From Trichostrongylus colubriformis (Eukaryota > Nematoda > Chromadorea > Rhabditida > Trichostrongylidae), in the NCBI GenBank assembly GCA_963978905.1, contig OZ022256.1:37000001-37064000 (forward strand): 64,000 bases of DNA, read 5' to 3'. The position numbers were made by a program, and so were the translations under genes. This document shows positions 12,019 through 23,207 of the stretch, piece after piece. The notes under the pieces were generated by a model. It saw nothing but the letters and a program-made list of their open reading frames with translations, did not search any database and had not been told where the DNA came from. How positions within the stretch are numbered: the first letter of the stretch is position 1; the number at the start of each line of letters is the position of its first letter.

Positions 12019-13113
12019 ACAAAGAAGGGTTTCAATTTCCCATGGAACCTTGAATTGAAACCTTGATCAATCGATAAAGTTCCGAATAGTGATTATAACT
12101 GTGAAAACCAAAATTGCTGAATGCCATTATGAAGCGGTTAGGAGGGGTAAAAGTTTGTTTGTGATCCCTCAATGGCGAGACGCTTTGTCATCAGACGGTT
12201 TGTCGAAATGACCATTCGCAATGAGACACATACCAGTGTACGCGCTTTTAAATGCTGATCTCAAATCTGTATTCAGAATCTGTGAAGCAATTACGTGAAT
12301 GAAGTTATGAAGGTTTTTTGAAAAAAAAGAGTAATACCATTTCATGGTATGTTTGGGAGCACATAGCGAGTGAGCCATACGTTTTCACGCAAAACCAGGA
12401 GGATTTTCGTGTTCAAGGGATCAAATAACCCTATAGGACAAGTTTTCCACCAATTCGAGAACTTGACCAAATCTCGGAAAAATTGATGGGCTATTGGCTG
12501 GCAACCCATTCAACATAGGAGCAATCGTTGACCCTTGCCCAGCAAATGCTCTTAATTGGCGCTTGTTACGTGCGTTTAGTGTGATGGGCAAGTGTGATAG
12601 GTATGTTTAGGTTATCTTGTTCAGCTTGCAGGATTTTTTGTGGAAGGAAGTTCAAAAAACTCCTACTTAACCCCTGGCCACCCTTAATTTTCCAAAGTTG
12701 GGCCAAAAACTGAATCCGGCAGGAAATTTGCACGGAGGGGTAATTCGACCCCCTACGCGCGAATATCATACAAGGAAACTTTCAGAAGTGAAAGAAAAAC
12801 ACTTGCTGACGATGAAACACGAAATGCACAAAAGGACACCCCGACGGAGAGCAAACTCACGGCCTCTCGCCTATAGAACCGGTACACTACCACTGATCGA
12901 CGGGCGCCATTCCTAGCTCTGCGCTTGTCATGCTGATGATGAAGCACCTCGCCACTGAGGCATCACAAGCAAATTTTGACCCCTCCTGATTCGCTTCAGA
13001 ATGGAATTTAGCAATTTTCGTTTTGACAGTTATAATCAGTATTCGGAGCTCTATCAATTGATCTGGGTCTTAACTCAAAATTCCATGGGAATTTGAAACT
13101 CCTCCCATGTTAG
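12019..13113. mobile_element. 1.1-kb non-autonomous TIR element with tRNA-like core, copy 1
   Basis: Long imperfect inverted ends (about 12019-12175 and 12945-13113) share GATTATAACTG...AAAACC and, further in, ...CGAGACGCTTTGTCATC versus its complement near 12945. The interior matches 32206-33315 over its full length. No transposase is encoded. The outermost bases and target-site duplication were not fixed. Confidence 0.65.
12840..12920 (-). other. tRNA-like (Pol III promoter-like) segment, degenerate
   Basis: The - strand reads GGCGCCCGTCGATCAGTGGT, then CGGTTCTATAGGCGAGAGG and CCGTGAGTTTG. This resembles the D-arm (box A), anticodon arm and a decayed T-arm (box B) of a tRNA. The copy at 33026-33108 keeps the box A consensus better (GTGGCTCAGTGGT). 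It is not a functional tRNA. It looks like a SINE head or tRNA pseudogene captured in the TIR element. Confidence 0.4.
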
Positions 13114-14039
13114 GAGAAACTACGGTATGCTGCAAAAACTTGTGCTTTTATAGGAAAAATTTTGGCATAGAAAACGGTATACTTATAGAATGGCCAAATA
13201 CTTGCTAATATGATCTCCCGAGAATTTTTTGCTTTCTTGCTCGGCTGTATTAGAGGCACATTCCAGGATTATTGGGGTACCACATCTTCTGCCGTGGATG
13301 GATAGTTGCACCCAAGCCACGTAGGCTGTACCTTTACCGAGGCGTGGTGGCCAGTTCCTGGAGCGTGCAGAGCCAAAGAATCTAGCGCAACAGCTCGGCT
13401 CCCAGACTTCTCTGTTATACCACCCAGCAGGAGCTGATTCGAAGGCTTGTTTTCACGCAGTGATCTCCTCCGATGTACATGTGAGGAGGCCTGATTTCTG
13501 CCACTTTCGTGAGCTTTTTTGGATTTTTCTTCGTCGGCGTATTCCGTAGCACCTCTGATTTCATCATTCAGCGCTTTAACCCTCTCAAACGAGATTTCTT
13601 TTATAGTTTGTTTTTGAAGGCGATTGAGGCCGGCACTGACTACAGAAAATAGTTAATGAGAGATGGTAACTCGTGTCAACAAAGTAATTGCTGGCTTTCT
13701 GGTTTCTCTTACTATGTATTAAGTATTGATAGTATCCATTATCCGCCTTTATCTATAAATCCTAAGTCGAGAAAGAGAAACAAGAGTTTTACAGTTTTGT
13801 TATGGGCTACTGATCAGATGTTAGCCTGCCCATGAAGTTGCTTGCTTTGCATCGTTATCCGTTAACTCCTCAATAAAATAACCAGAGCTGATGCATATAT
13901 GGAACAAATCCATATGCACAGCTATACGCAGTATCATCTTCTACGGTACACACTATACGCACTTTCATGTTCTAAGTTGTCACAACAACTGCATTGGAGT
14001 GACATCTACCCTGATCAGCGCGGGAGGAGTATGCTCAAA
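13114..14039. other. No recognised gene
   Basis: Only short ORFs without motifs occur. The segment at about 13280-13480 has a more even, coding-like composition, but no frame could be followed. Confidence 0.2.
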
Positions 14040-15941
14040 AGAATCGTGCACGAGAAATGAGTTATCGATATTTTTGTGTTGCATTTGCCTAGTAAGAGAA
14101 ACGTGCAAAGGTTCACATGGAGAACTGAGAATCCGGCCAAGATACGGCTCGTAGTGGCGAACGACGGGGCAAGGCTTTTGAGTGGGTTCTTCTCCCGACG
14201 TTCCCCTCTGTCAAAGAAGCAAAGTCGGACTGCATACGTGGCTTTCCGTTATCACTCGTTCTCAGACCGCGGCTGACGACAGGCGGGCACCTACTCGGAG
14301 GTCCGCCCGTAGTGTGTTACTTTGAGGAGCCGCATCTTATCCGATTCTCACTTTTTCGCGCGAAACTGCATGCGGCCCCTATTCACCTGTCGCCTGTATC
14401 ATCTGTCGTCCCGTTGCTCATCTAGTGTCTCGAGTGGGTGCCAGCAGCGTCTCCATTCGTCCCTGTCGCGAGCCAAAGCAGTCCACTAACCTTTCTGACT
14501 CCTTTCTTTTCTGGACACGAAGCATCTCATGTCCTTCGCGCAGAGTGAAGAGGTCTGACCATCGGCCCGGAGGTCGTCCAGGTGTTCGTTTGGCGTCCCT
14601 AGGGATTCAGTCAGTAACGGCTGTGGTCCAACGGTCATCGCGATATCGCATGACGTGTCCGACCCATCTAATCTTCGAATCCTTGGCAAAGACGACGACG
14701 TCCCTGATCTTCGACCGACGACGGAGTTCGGAACTGCGGAATTCCCTCTGCACTTCCGGGATACTCCGAGCATCTTCCATTCAATTGCGCGTTCGATGAC
14801 GCCAACCGTATTCTCCTCCCGCGTACGTAGAGTCCGAGTCTTTGAGGCGTATGTTAGGGCAGAAAGGACAGCGGAATCGAAGTGATGGGCTCCGAGCCGG
14901 ATGTTATTCTTCTTCACCATTCCTTCGATGGTCTTTGAGGCTCCCCAAGCCGCCATTTTCCTCCTACTCATCTCTGGTGCTAGTTGTTCATCATATTGAC
15001 TTCCCGACCTAGGTACACATAGCTGAAGCATTCAGTGACGTTCGTTCCGTTGAGCGTGAATGGGGCGTCAGGTACCAATCCGTTCTTCACGAACATCGTC
15101 TTCGTCAGGCTTAGCTGCAAACCGATTCTTCTACACTCGCAGTCGAAACCGGCTAGCATTCGCTCCGCTCGCTGGATTGTCGGTGTTATAAGCGATGTCG
15201 TCAGCGAAACGGAGGTGGTGTAGATGCTGGCCATAGATCATCACTCCCATGCCTTCCCATTCCAATTAAGCATGGCGTTCTGAAGAGCGGCGCTGAAAAT
15301 TTTAGGCGAGATGGTGTCGCCTTGTCGAACCTCTCTCTTCACGTCGATGATGACTTCCTTGTAGAATGGCGAGATCCTGGTTGTGAAGTTGCTGTAGACC
15401 TCACGGAGTACTCTTATGTACTCAGTAGGTACACCAAGGTTTTCAAGAGCTTCGATAACCGCTTCTGTCACAAATGCGTAGAGGCTTTTTCAAATCGATG
15501 AATGTGAGACATAACGCCATCTTGTACTCTCGCGCCACTTCAAATAGCCCGGTGACCGTGTGGATGTGATAGACTGTACTGAAGCTTCTCCGAAACCCTG
15601 CTTGCTGGCAGGGCTGTCCTTCGTCTAAAGTTCTACCAATCCTATTCAAGATTACACGAGTGAAATGCTTGTAGACTACAGACAGCAGGCAGATTGGACG
15701 ACAATTGCCAATGTCGTGTGGATCTCCCTTCTTATACAGCAACACAATCCTGCTGGTTTTTCACTAGGTGGGTACCTTGTACTCCGACAGGTAGCGTGTG
15801 AAGAGTCGCGCCAGTGTTTTGACGATAACTGGCGCAAGATTCTTCAGATGTTCCGGTCTAATTCTGTCAGGCGGCCCCTGTTCAGGAAATAGAACATATT
15901 ATATGGGTAACAGAAAACTCATCTTTCCGTGCAGCGTTCCG
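14040..15941. mobile_element. Fold-back MITE family M1, copy b, split by an RTE LINE
   Basis: The left part (14040-14385) starts GAATCGTGCACGAGAAATGAG and runs to the CATGCGGCCCC landmark. The MITE resumes at 15871-15941 with AGGAAATAGAACATATTATA and CAGAAAACTCATCTTTCCG, matching the right terminus of copy d (50730-51146). The 1.5 kb between is an RTE-like LINE. The bases at the break are duplicated (14372-14385 and 15871-15884), which proves the order of insertion. Confidence 0.8.
14386..15870 (-). mobile_element. 5'-truncated RTE-like LINE with 14-bp target-site duplication
   Basis: Read on the - strand, the element gives reverse transcriptase blocks: LLYKKGDPHDIGNCRPICLL (from 15745), a GFRRSFSTVYHI block, VRQGDTISPKIFSAALQNA (about 15360-15260), RFADDIA near 15210, then SLTKTMFVKNG and a C-terminal region with KKNNIRL..HHFDSAVL. 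The reading frame is broken several times, so the copy is dead. The endonuclease half is absent. The flanks GCGGCCCCTATTCA and GCGGCCCCTGTTCA form a 14-bp duplication with one mismatch. The RTE label is from recognised family style. Confidence 0.85.
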
Positions 15942-16470
15942 CTAACCTACCGGGTGATCAGTCTCATAATTAGAACCGTGTTCGGCGTTTTGTTATGTCT
16001 GGGAAACGAGGTACAGTCAATCGCGTGGCCTTCTGTGTGATTAGTGCTTCCACAGAAAGGTACCACTACAATTTACCGTAACGTTGCGCATTTGTGCCAA
16101 TCACCTCCTGTGCCACAAAGTAGCGGCTTTTTCTATGCGTGTTCAAAACCACATGAACCTGTTCTGTGTGGCAGCGTCATATTATGTGAAATTACCTTTA
16201 TTCCTTACTTTCACATGCGATCGCTACCGAACCAAAAAGCGGTAAACTTATTCCGTTTGTAAGAAATGTGGAATTCTACGTGCGACAATGCCGGAATAAT
16301 GTTATAATTCTGTCTCGATACAAAGCTTCCGCTCAAGGCCACACCTTTCGATAATCAGATAAGTCGACATACCTTCTTGAGGCACTATGCCCTCGAGAAT
16401 CTGTAGAGGCCATACTACGTGATTACGGGAAGATGAGCCTCCGAGAGATGAATGTCAAATTCACTCAAGA
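15942..16470. other. Upstream region of the Srd-like gene
   Basis: No gene is seen. This 530-base stretch lies between MITE copy b and the putative trans-splice acceptor of the Srd-like gene, and probably includes its promoter. No specific promoter element was recognised. Confidence 0.3.
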
Positions 16471-16484
16471 GTTAAAGAATTCAG
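16471..16484 (+). promoter_or_regulatory. Putative SL trans-splice acceptor of the Srd-like gene
   Basis: A GAATTCAG-type acceptor ends at 16484, seven bases before the ATG at 16492. This is the usual layout of nematode spliced-leader addition. It supports the chosen start. Confidence 0.5.
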
Positions 16485-16491
16485 ATTACAA

Positions 16492-19400
16492 ATGAATTTC
16501 CTTGCTATCGACCCATTCATTATCAATTGCTATTACGCTGTTTTCGTCACAGCTGCAGTATTCATCAATGGCCTGCTAATATACCTTATAGAGCAGAGGT
16601 AAGTCTCTAAAACATGTATATTCCGAAGACAATGACAGAGATGTTTCAAAGATGAAATCGAACAGGTACAAAAAAGTAGCAGTTGACCTATACGAGTTCT
16701 TCTCCGATTTCAGTGTTGAGAATTGCCCTTTGAGTCTTTATATGCTCCCTAGAATCGGTTTTTCTCCCACTTAACAGGTGCAAAACAGAGTTTGGACGGA
16801 TGGATAAGGCCTCTGATGTGACCACCAGTAGTGAGTAGTAGAAATATTCTGTTATGGCTGTAATGCAGATTCCTCAACTTGGTGCTGCCACTGCCATGGT
16901 TGAAAGGTTAGAAAGACAAACCATTTCCCCGCAAATTCATCGTACTTTAATACGACCTCATCGTTTGCGGCGGTCATGCATGACTCCATTTGTGTAATTT
17001 CCTCTTCGAAGGTCGATTTCTTCATTTTAAGAAGCCCTCAAATTGTACGGAGCTTGAAGGCAATGCTGATCAACATATGTGTAACCCAAATTGTAATTGC
17101 ACTCATGACGGGATTTTTTCAAGGAAGGTTAGCGAGCTTCGCAGTGGCGGAAGGCTGTAAGAATAAGTGTGATTGAGTGAGTCATCTAATAGAGAGCTAA
17201 TTACAGAATGGTAGCGAATAGTGCAACCACCGCATTCCTTCCGGTGGGTCCTTGTCGTGTGTTTGGTCCCATGACCTGCTATTTCTCCTATAACTTTATT
17301 AATGCGTTCGCATTGTACGTGGAGCTGTTGATCGTTCAAACAATGGTCCATCGTTATCAAATGATAAACGTCGGCCAGATGAGTACAACAAGCCTTCTAT
17401 TAACCATAGCTGTTGTTGTTATATTACCCGCTCTTGTGATGGTAAGTTCCATTTTCATTAATTGCTCCATGAAATTGACCAGTGTACGGGAGCGGAGGGA
17501 TTTGCTTCACACTGGCTCTTCCGAAGTATAGTTGCTAACCATGGGTAAGACGGCAGAGGAGAAAAAGTGGAATGCAGTGGCCAACAATCCGAGAAATCCG
17601 GCCCACTTCCAACCACCCCCCACCTTTCGCGACCTTCATGGATGGAGGGTGAGGCGAGGTGGAGTCATGGGCGATTGGTCCGCCCACCACGGCTATTCAG
17701 CCGACTGCATGCCATGGTAAAAAGCTTTGAGTGCGCCTTTGAAGGCTTTCGCCCCTTGATTCCATCTGTCTATTAACTGGGTACTTCTTCGCCTCCTGAC
17801 TAACATAATTACCCTGTATGCAAACTTGAGTAATTTGCTAAGGTGAAGATGATTAGCTGGAAGGCTCTAGCGTGCACCGTGCTATACACATCCACTCAGT
17901 TGCGGAGGCATGGGTGGAGAACGTAAAGGTAGACGCTGTACATGTAACCGCCCCAGCTCACAGTTTTCGAGAACGATTTATTCCTCATTAGATCAGGATT
18001 TCGTAAACAAAACACTACACCTAGAAGAGAACACAGCAATTGTTAGGCTTCAAAGACACTGGAAGCGATAAGGCGAAAGTGATAACTGTGAACACATGTT
18101 TTGTGAAAACAGACCTTCCATTCCAGAAGAGGTGATGTGTAGCGAAACTCGCATTGAAATAGCGCGGTTTGGGGTCTTAATATGATCCCGCTGCCCTGCG
18201 AGTCGTGCTGGCACTCATCCGCCGGTAAGGGCGAGACATCGTTTGCGGCTTGCTGATTTAGCTAGCACATCGCCTGCCTGAAATATACCCACCGGCTAGT
18301 GAAGCACATGGGCGCGCAGGAGAAGGGGCGGGGGAGGGTGATGGGCTTCCGGGCTCCTGTGCCACGGGTTTTTCGTCGTTTATCTCTTCTTTCTTGGCTG
18401 TTACACCGCTCAGCATCCCTATTTTTACATCCCACAATCTGCCGAATTTATCCCTCCCTGTATTTTAATTAATAGACGCTGTAGGGGGAAACTTTCGCAT
18501 GTTAGCGAATGCAACATCATAGGTAAAACAAGGCTCATATCGCTGTATGCTATGAACACCAGGTCGTGAACTTGTGCTGTGCATCTCCTCAATTATGTTA
18601 AAAAGTAGGAGCTTCAAATTAGGGACAAATACCCATTCCCAGCAAGAATGGTTGTGGAAATGACAGAAGGGAGTATTTCATTACACTACTCACATCCAAA
18701 AATATTAAAAAACGAACAGCGTTCGGAAGTTGAGCAGAAGTTCCAAATCTCATTGAGTTTAAAGTGGTCGGTACAGAATTACGACCACCTTTTCACCGTT
18801 GAAGGCACACTTTGTGATAATCTAATAGGTCGATTTACCTTGTTGAAACATCAGATCCTTGCGTAACTAGTCAGGCTGTACCTTTTTCGCGTCATCCCGG
18901 TGCGCTATCACAGCCCTGTACCTGCGCGAACCCACTGCGCCGCTACCCATTCCTATTGGTCAACTGAGCAAAATGGGTGGCGTCGCAGTGGGTTTGAGCA
19001 GGTGTAGGGCTGTGATAGCGCACCGGGGCGACGCGAAAAAGACGCAGCCAGACTAGTCACCCAAGAACTACTGTTTCAAGAAGGTAAGTTGACCCATTTG
19101 ACTATCGCGAAATGTGCCTTCCACAGTGAGTAAAAAGAATGTGAAAGCACCCGTTTTATAAGGCGAAATACAATCAGTGTTACAGGTCTCACCATACATT
19201 TACACTCCTGACTTCCACATTATCATGGAGGAAACAATTCGCGAGCATGCTTCTCTCAACATAGAGAAGTAGGTTTTCTTCCAGCTACTCAAAAGAGATT
19301 TAAGAATGGTTCTTGTTTAGATATGGAGAATTTGGAGGGGTCCCTTCACTATCAGATCCCGTCCAGGCTATATCATCGCTAATTTCTTTTGCCACAGCTA

Positions 19401-20878
19401 TCACTTGTCCTATTCTTACATTATATGTCAGGCGACTCATACTCAATACGTTCAGCAATTCTTACCATTATTACACGAGGGAGACTGTGCATAGCTCTAA
19501 GATGTTCTTGAAGGTAATTCTGTTATGTAGGTCTCTGGCATTTTTTTCTATTCCTTCTATTAACCACAGGCAAATCGTTTGGGATAATCAGACCGACACT
19601 TATGATTATCAGGCATACTGTTAATCTATCACTCTACGAAAACTCTGATCACCCTGTTTCACGGTCAGCTGCTGACTCATCACAGCAGCGTGTCAAACCT
19701 GATAAGCCACTATGGTAAATGTACCATCGGCGAGATGGGCAAGAGCTATTTCTCTGGCACTCACAAGTGCCTATTCAAGCTTTGCCCGGATTCCCACGTT
19801 TCTTCCATAACTCCACAATTTTAAAGACACCGGAAGGGGTTTTTTTTTCGTCTACGGTAGAACAGACGTAGTTCAGACAAGTTCAAGTGGCCGCCATTGC
19901 ACAAACTCGCCAATCCGACGCCTTGGCGTGATGCCAAGAGGAGATGCTTCTATTATAAAGTGGTTTTGTCCTGTTTTGTCCTTTTACTTTTTCCTTTTCT
20001 CTTTCTTATAATGTTTCTAGATGTACTTACATGGATGCTAAAGTAGTTAGGAAGGAGCACTCCATTGTGCTGGGGTCATGTGCTAGAATCAACGTTGGCC
20101 CGCGACCCGTCTCCTACAGCGGACAACTCGGAAAGCCATTGTGTTGATGCAAATGGGATGCGAATACACACCGCAGCGTCGCGCTTTTCATTCCTGGTTT
20201 TTTCGTCGTTTATCGCTTCTAACCTTCAGTGCTCGTTACAAATTGCTAGTTTCTTTGCATCTTCCTCTTGTTTCGGACCCCTTCCGGTTCATTTAAGACA
20301 AATTTACTTGATATTTCCTGACCAAAAATTATCGGTTCGACGTGGTCAACTGTTCATTCCGAAATGCCAAGGGAATTGTGCTCATGAGGGAGCAAAAATA
20401 GTAAATGTGAGAGGCTTGAAGAGAGGTCGCGGCTACCGCAGGGAAGGCCTTCAAACGCTTAGTGATTGCAGGGGTGGTGGTGCCTTTGGAGGAATCCATC
20501 GCTTCTCTGGGAAGTGATGGGAACGAAGAGCGTTGTTCCTGTTCGGAAAAGGCAGCTTTACGTTAGCAAATACGAAACAGTAAGCCACCCACGGAAAGAG
20601 GTGGCTTTACTGATAGGTGGTCTGTCTTAACTTTGGGATGCAAAAGCCTGATGTTACTGTAGAGACTGCTAGGGGAAATTGCAGATGGCAGGTCTTCAGT
20701 AATGCGTAACTTCTGCAGCAGCATTTGAATCTCCAAACTATTGGTCACACTAGAGAAACAATGAATGGATGTAAACGAGTTACTTTTTTCAGGCTCTCAC
20801 AGTACAAGCTATGGTACCAATCCTTTGCTTTATGCCGATAAACCTAGGCTTCGCACTCACCAAGATTTCCGGAATAGA
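16492..20878 (+). CDS. Srd-like (serpentine receptor class delta) chemoreceptor, cut within exon 6
   Basis: A seven-transmembrane G-protein-coupled receptor, expected in the ciliary membrane of chemosensory neurons. Exons: 16492-16598, 17032-17127, 17207-17441, 19186-19268, 19321-19513, 20793-20878. All junctions are GT/AG and phases match. TM1 has NGLLIYLIEQR. Exon 2 gives SPQIVRSLKAMLINICVTQ, the Srd-type loop leading into TM2. Exon 3 has GPCRVFGPMTC and VHRYQMINV at the end of TM3. Exon 4 is the second extracellular loop (PYIYTPDFHIIMEE). Exon 5 carries TM5 and RRLILNTFSNSYHYYTRE. Exon 6 begins ALTVQAMVPILCFMPI but homology ends at 20878; eight unrelated codons and a stop follow, so TM7 is lost. 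With the intact exon 6 at 22031-22312 the length would be about 330 residues, normal for Srd. As assembled, the gene is probably non-functional. Confidence 0.8.
17897..18620 (+). repeat. Inverted duplication, left arm part A (Srd intron 3)
   Basis: This segment is repeated in reverse at 22484-23207 with roughly one difference per 80-100 bases (for example GCACATGGGCGCG versus GCATATGGGCGCG). It lies inside intron 3 of the Srd-like gene and contains a copy of dispersed repeat R-A. On the right arm it is joined directly to part B, whereas here 2.0 kb carrying exons 4 and 5 intervenes. Confidence 0.9.
18872..19051. mobile_element. 180-bp palindromic MITE in Srd intron 3
   Basis: A near-perfect hairpin: ends read CAGGCTGTACCTTTTTCGCG and, complemented, CTGGCTGCGTCTTTTTCGCG, followed on both arms by CCCGGTGCGCTATCACAGCC. 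It is flanked by ACTAGT on both sides (18866-18871, 19052-19057), probably the target duplication. No coding capacity. The superfamily is undetermined. Confidence 0.75.
20622..20878 (+). repeat. Inverted duplication, left arm part B (Srd intron 5 and start of exon 6)
   Basis: This segment is repeated in reverse at 22227-22483. It runs from CTGTCTTAACTTTGGG to GGAATAGA and includes the first 86 bases of Srd exon 6. Homology stops exactly where the exon frame breaks (GGAATAGAAC here, GGAATAGATATTG on the other copy). Confidence 0.9.
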
Positions 20879-22030
20879 ACTACTTGGGGAAGGAAACTTG
20901 CGATAAGACAAGATAAGGCAAAGCGAAGGACATCAATAGCGAAGGCAGCTTCAACAGGGAAGAAAAGGTGATATCGTAGCATTTTGAGCGATATCGTCGA
21001 GCAAAAACTCATTTCTAATCCCATACTCGTACGAGGACTGAGGGCAGGGAGTTATTTTTTAGTGGTTGTGAGGGGTTTTGATTAATTTTTCTTCACTGGT
21101 GGGTAGAGCAAGGCCTCTACTTCCTGTAATACGCGTGTCACAATTTATCGCGAGGTGTGCCTTAAATAGCCACTCGTCGTAAGGATATCGTAAGTGCTGC
21201 TGTTACTTTCGCGTAGTGGCTTTTGAATTAGCTTTCACCCGCAAGGATATAATCCTATTCAATAAGTTTCCAGCCCCCTGCAATCAGCTGGACAACGGAA
21301 CACGCATCTCTGATCTAAAACCAATAGACCAGAGGCAATGTAGAATAATAGATAATAAAAGTGAATGTAACATAAATAATGGAATCGCATCCCCCACTGT
21401 AAGTTCAAAGATGGGATTCCCGAAATCTACCCGACCCTCGCTACAAGGTATCGGTATCACCTCAAATACAATTTTTATTAGAGCATGCTTACAAGAAGGA
21501 AATTAGAGCATGCTAACGTTCCATGCGGTTAATTCTTGATAAATTTCGAGCAATGGAACCACAAGGAACTTTGCAAGCCTCACAATCAAGGTACTCCCAG
21601 GTGTCGAGAAAATAGCCGCTTCAGTACGATCTCCCCCTCCCTTTTTTTACCTTTACAATACCAGTGACTGTTGCTGGATTGAATAGTTGCAATGTGTTTT
21701 ATTGCTACTCATCCTGGCCTGAAGCAAAAAGATATTTTTTTTTCGCATTTCCCCACAGAGTTCGCCGTGGAATACGTTTCGCTTCTCGTCTGCTTATTGA
21801 AAGTGCACATTCTAGAGCTTATCGCTGACCTCCGTAGGTAAGACCCCCTCCTGCCCGTTCAAATACGACCTCCTCCTCTCGTCGAGTAGTCCTCGACTCC
21901 CGATGTGCCCTGGTTGCAGTACTTAACCCACCTAATAATTGCAAAAACAAAATCAGATTATTCCGGAGAGCTTCAATCATATAAGTCTTGTTACCAGGTT
22001 CCTATTCTTTCTCTGGATTCGCAGAGGGTC
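20879..22030. other. Spacer of the inverted duplication; no gene
   Basis: The sequence between the two arms is unique here. A 96-codon + ORF at 21216-21506 is unrecognised. The part next to 22031 is the 3' flank of the minus-strand Srd exon. Confidence 0.35.
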
Positions 22031-22312
22031 TCACGCTACAGTGATAATTTTCGAAGCAGCGATGGGATTCCGCCTCTGCGCTCTCACTTTTACAAGAGTC
22101 ATTCGCTTGCAAAGTTTTTCCAAAACCCACGATCTGTATGAGGGAACAAAATAAATCGTGCACAGAGGATCAATTAAACATGGTAATGTCGTTAGAACAG
22201 CAATTAAATATTCAAAGAAGACAATATCTATTCCGGAAATCTTGGTGAGTGCGAAGCCTAGGTTTATCGGCATAAAGCAAAGGATTGGTACCATAGCTTG
22301 TACTGTGAGAGC
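22031..22312 (-). pseudogene. Complete Srd exon 6 (TM6-TM7 and C-terminus) on the opposite strand
   Basis: The exon starts after a TTTTTTCAG acceptor and reads ALTVQAMVPILCFMPINLG, then the TM7 block YLIAVLTTLPCLIDPLCTIY with FVPSYR, and a basic tail ending KIITVA before TGA. The first 86 bases duplicate the cut exon on the + strand. The rest supplies exactly what the + strand gene lacks. Exons 1-5 are absent on this strand: the arm goes from intron 5 sequence straight into intron 3 sequence. It is therefore an orphan exon unless the assembly is wrong. Confidence 0.85.
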
Positions 22313-23207
22313 CTGAAAAAAGTAACTCGTTTACATCCATTCATTGTTTCTCTAGTGTGACCAATAGTTTGGAGATTCAAATGCTGCTGCAGAAGTTACG
22401 CATTACTGAAGACCTGCCATCTGCAATTTCCCCTAGCAGTCTCTACAGTAACATCAGGCTTTTGCATCCCAAAGTTAAGACAGAATTTGAAGCTCCTACT
22501 TTTTAACATAATTGAGGAGATGCACAGCACAAGTTCACGACCTGGTGTTCATAGCATACAGCGATATGAGCCTTGTTTTATCTATGATGTTGCATTCGCT
22601 AACATGCGAAAGCTTCCCCCTACAGCGTCTATTAATTAAAATACAGGGAGGGATAAATTCGGCAGATTGTGGGATGTAAAAATAGGGATGCTGAGCGGTG
22701 TAACAGCCAAGAAAGAAGAGATAAACGACGAAAAACCCGTGGCACAGGAGCCCGGAAGCCCATCACCCTCCCCCGCCCCTTCTCCTGCGCGCCCATATGC
22801 TTCACTAGCCGGTGGGTATATTTCAGGCAGGCGATGTGCTAGCTAAATCAGCAAGCCGCAAACGATGTCTCGCCCTTACCGGCGAATGAGTGCCAGCACG
22901 ACTCGCAGGGCAGCGGGATCATATTAAGACCCCAAACCGCGCTATTTCAATGCGAGTTTCGCTACACATCACCTCTTCTGGAATGGAAGGTCTGTTTTCA
23001 CAAAACATGTGTTCACAGTTATCACTTTCGCCTTATCGCTTCCAGTATCTTTGAAGCCTAACAATTGCTGTGTTCTCTTCTAGGTGTAGTGCTTTGTTTA
23101 CGAAATCCTGATCTAATGAGGAATAAATCGTTCTCGAAAACTGTGAGCTGGGGCGGTTACATGTACAGCGTCTACCTTTACGTTCTCCACCCATGCCTCC
23201 GCAACTG
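22227..23207 (-). repeat. Inverted duplication, right arm (B' 22227-22483 plus A' 22484-23207)
   Basis: This is the reverse complement of 20622-20878 and 17897-18620, joined without the 2.0 kb that separates them on the left. The junction near 22483 reads CAAATT|CTGTC on the minus strand. The 79-codon + ORF at 23065-23304 is only the shadow of this arm and its flank. Confidence 0.9.
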
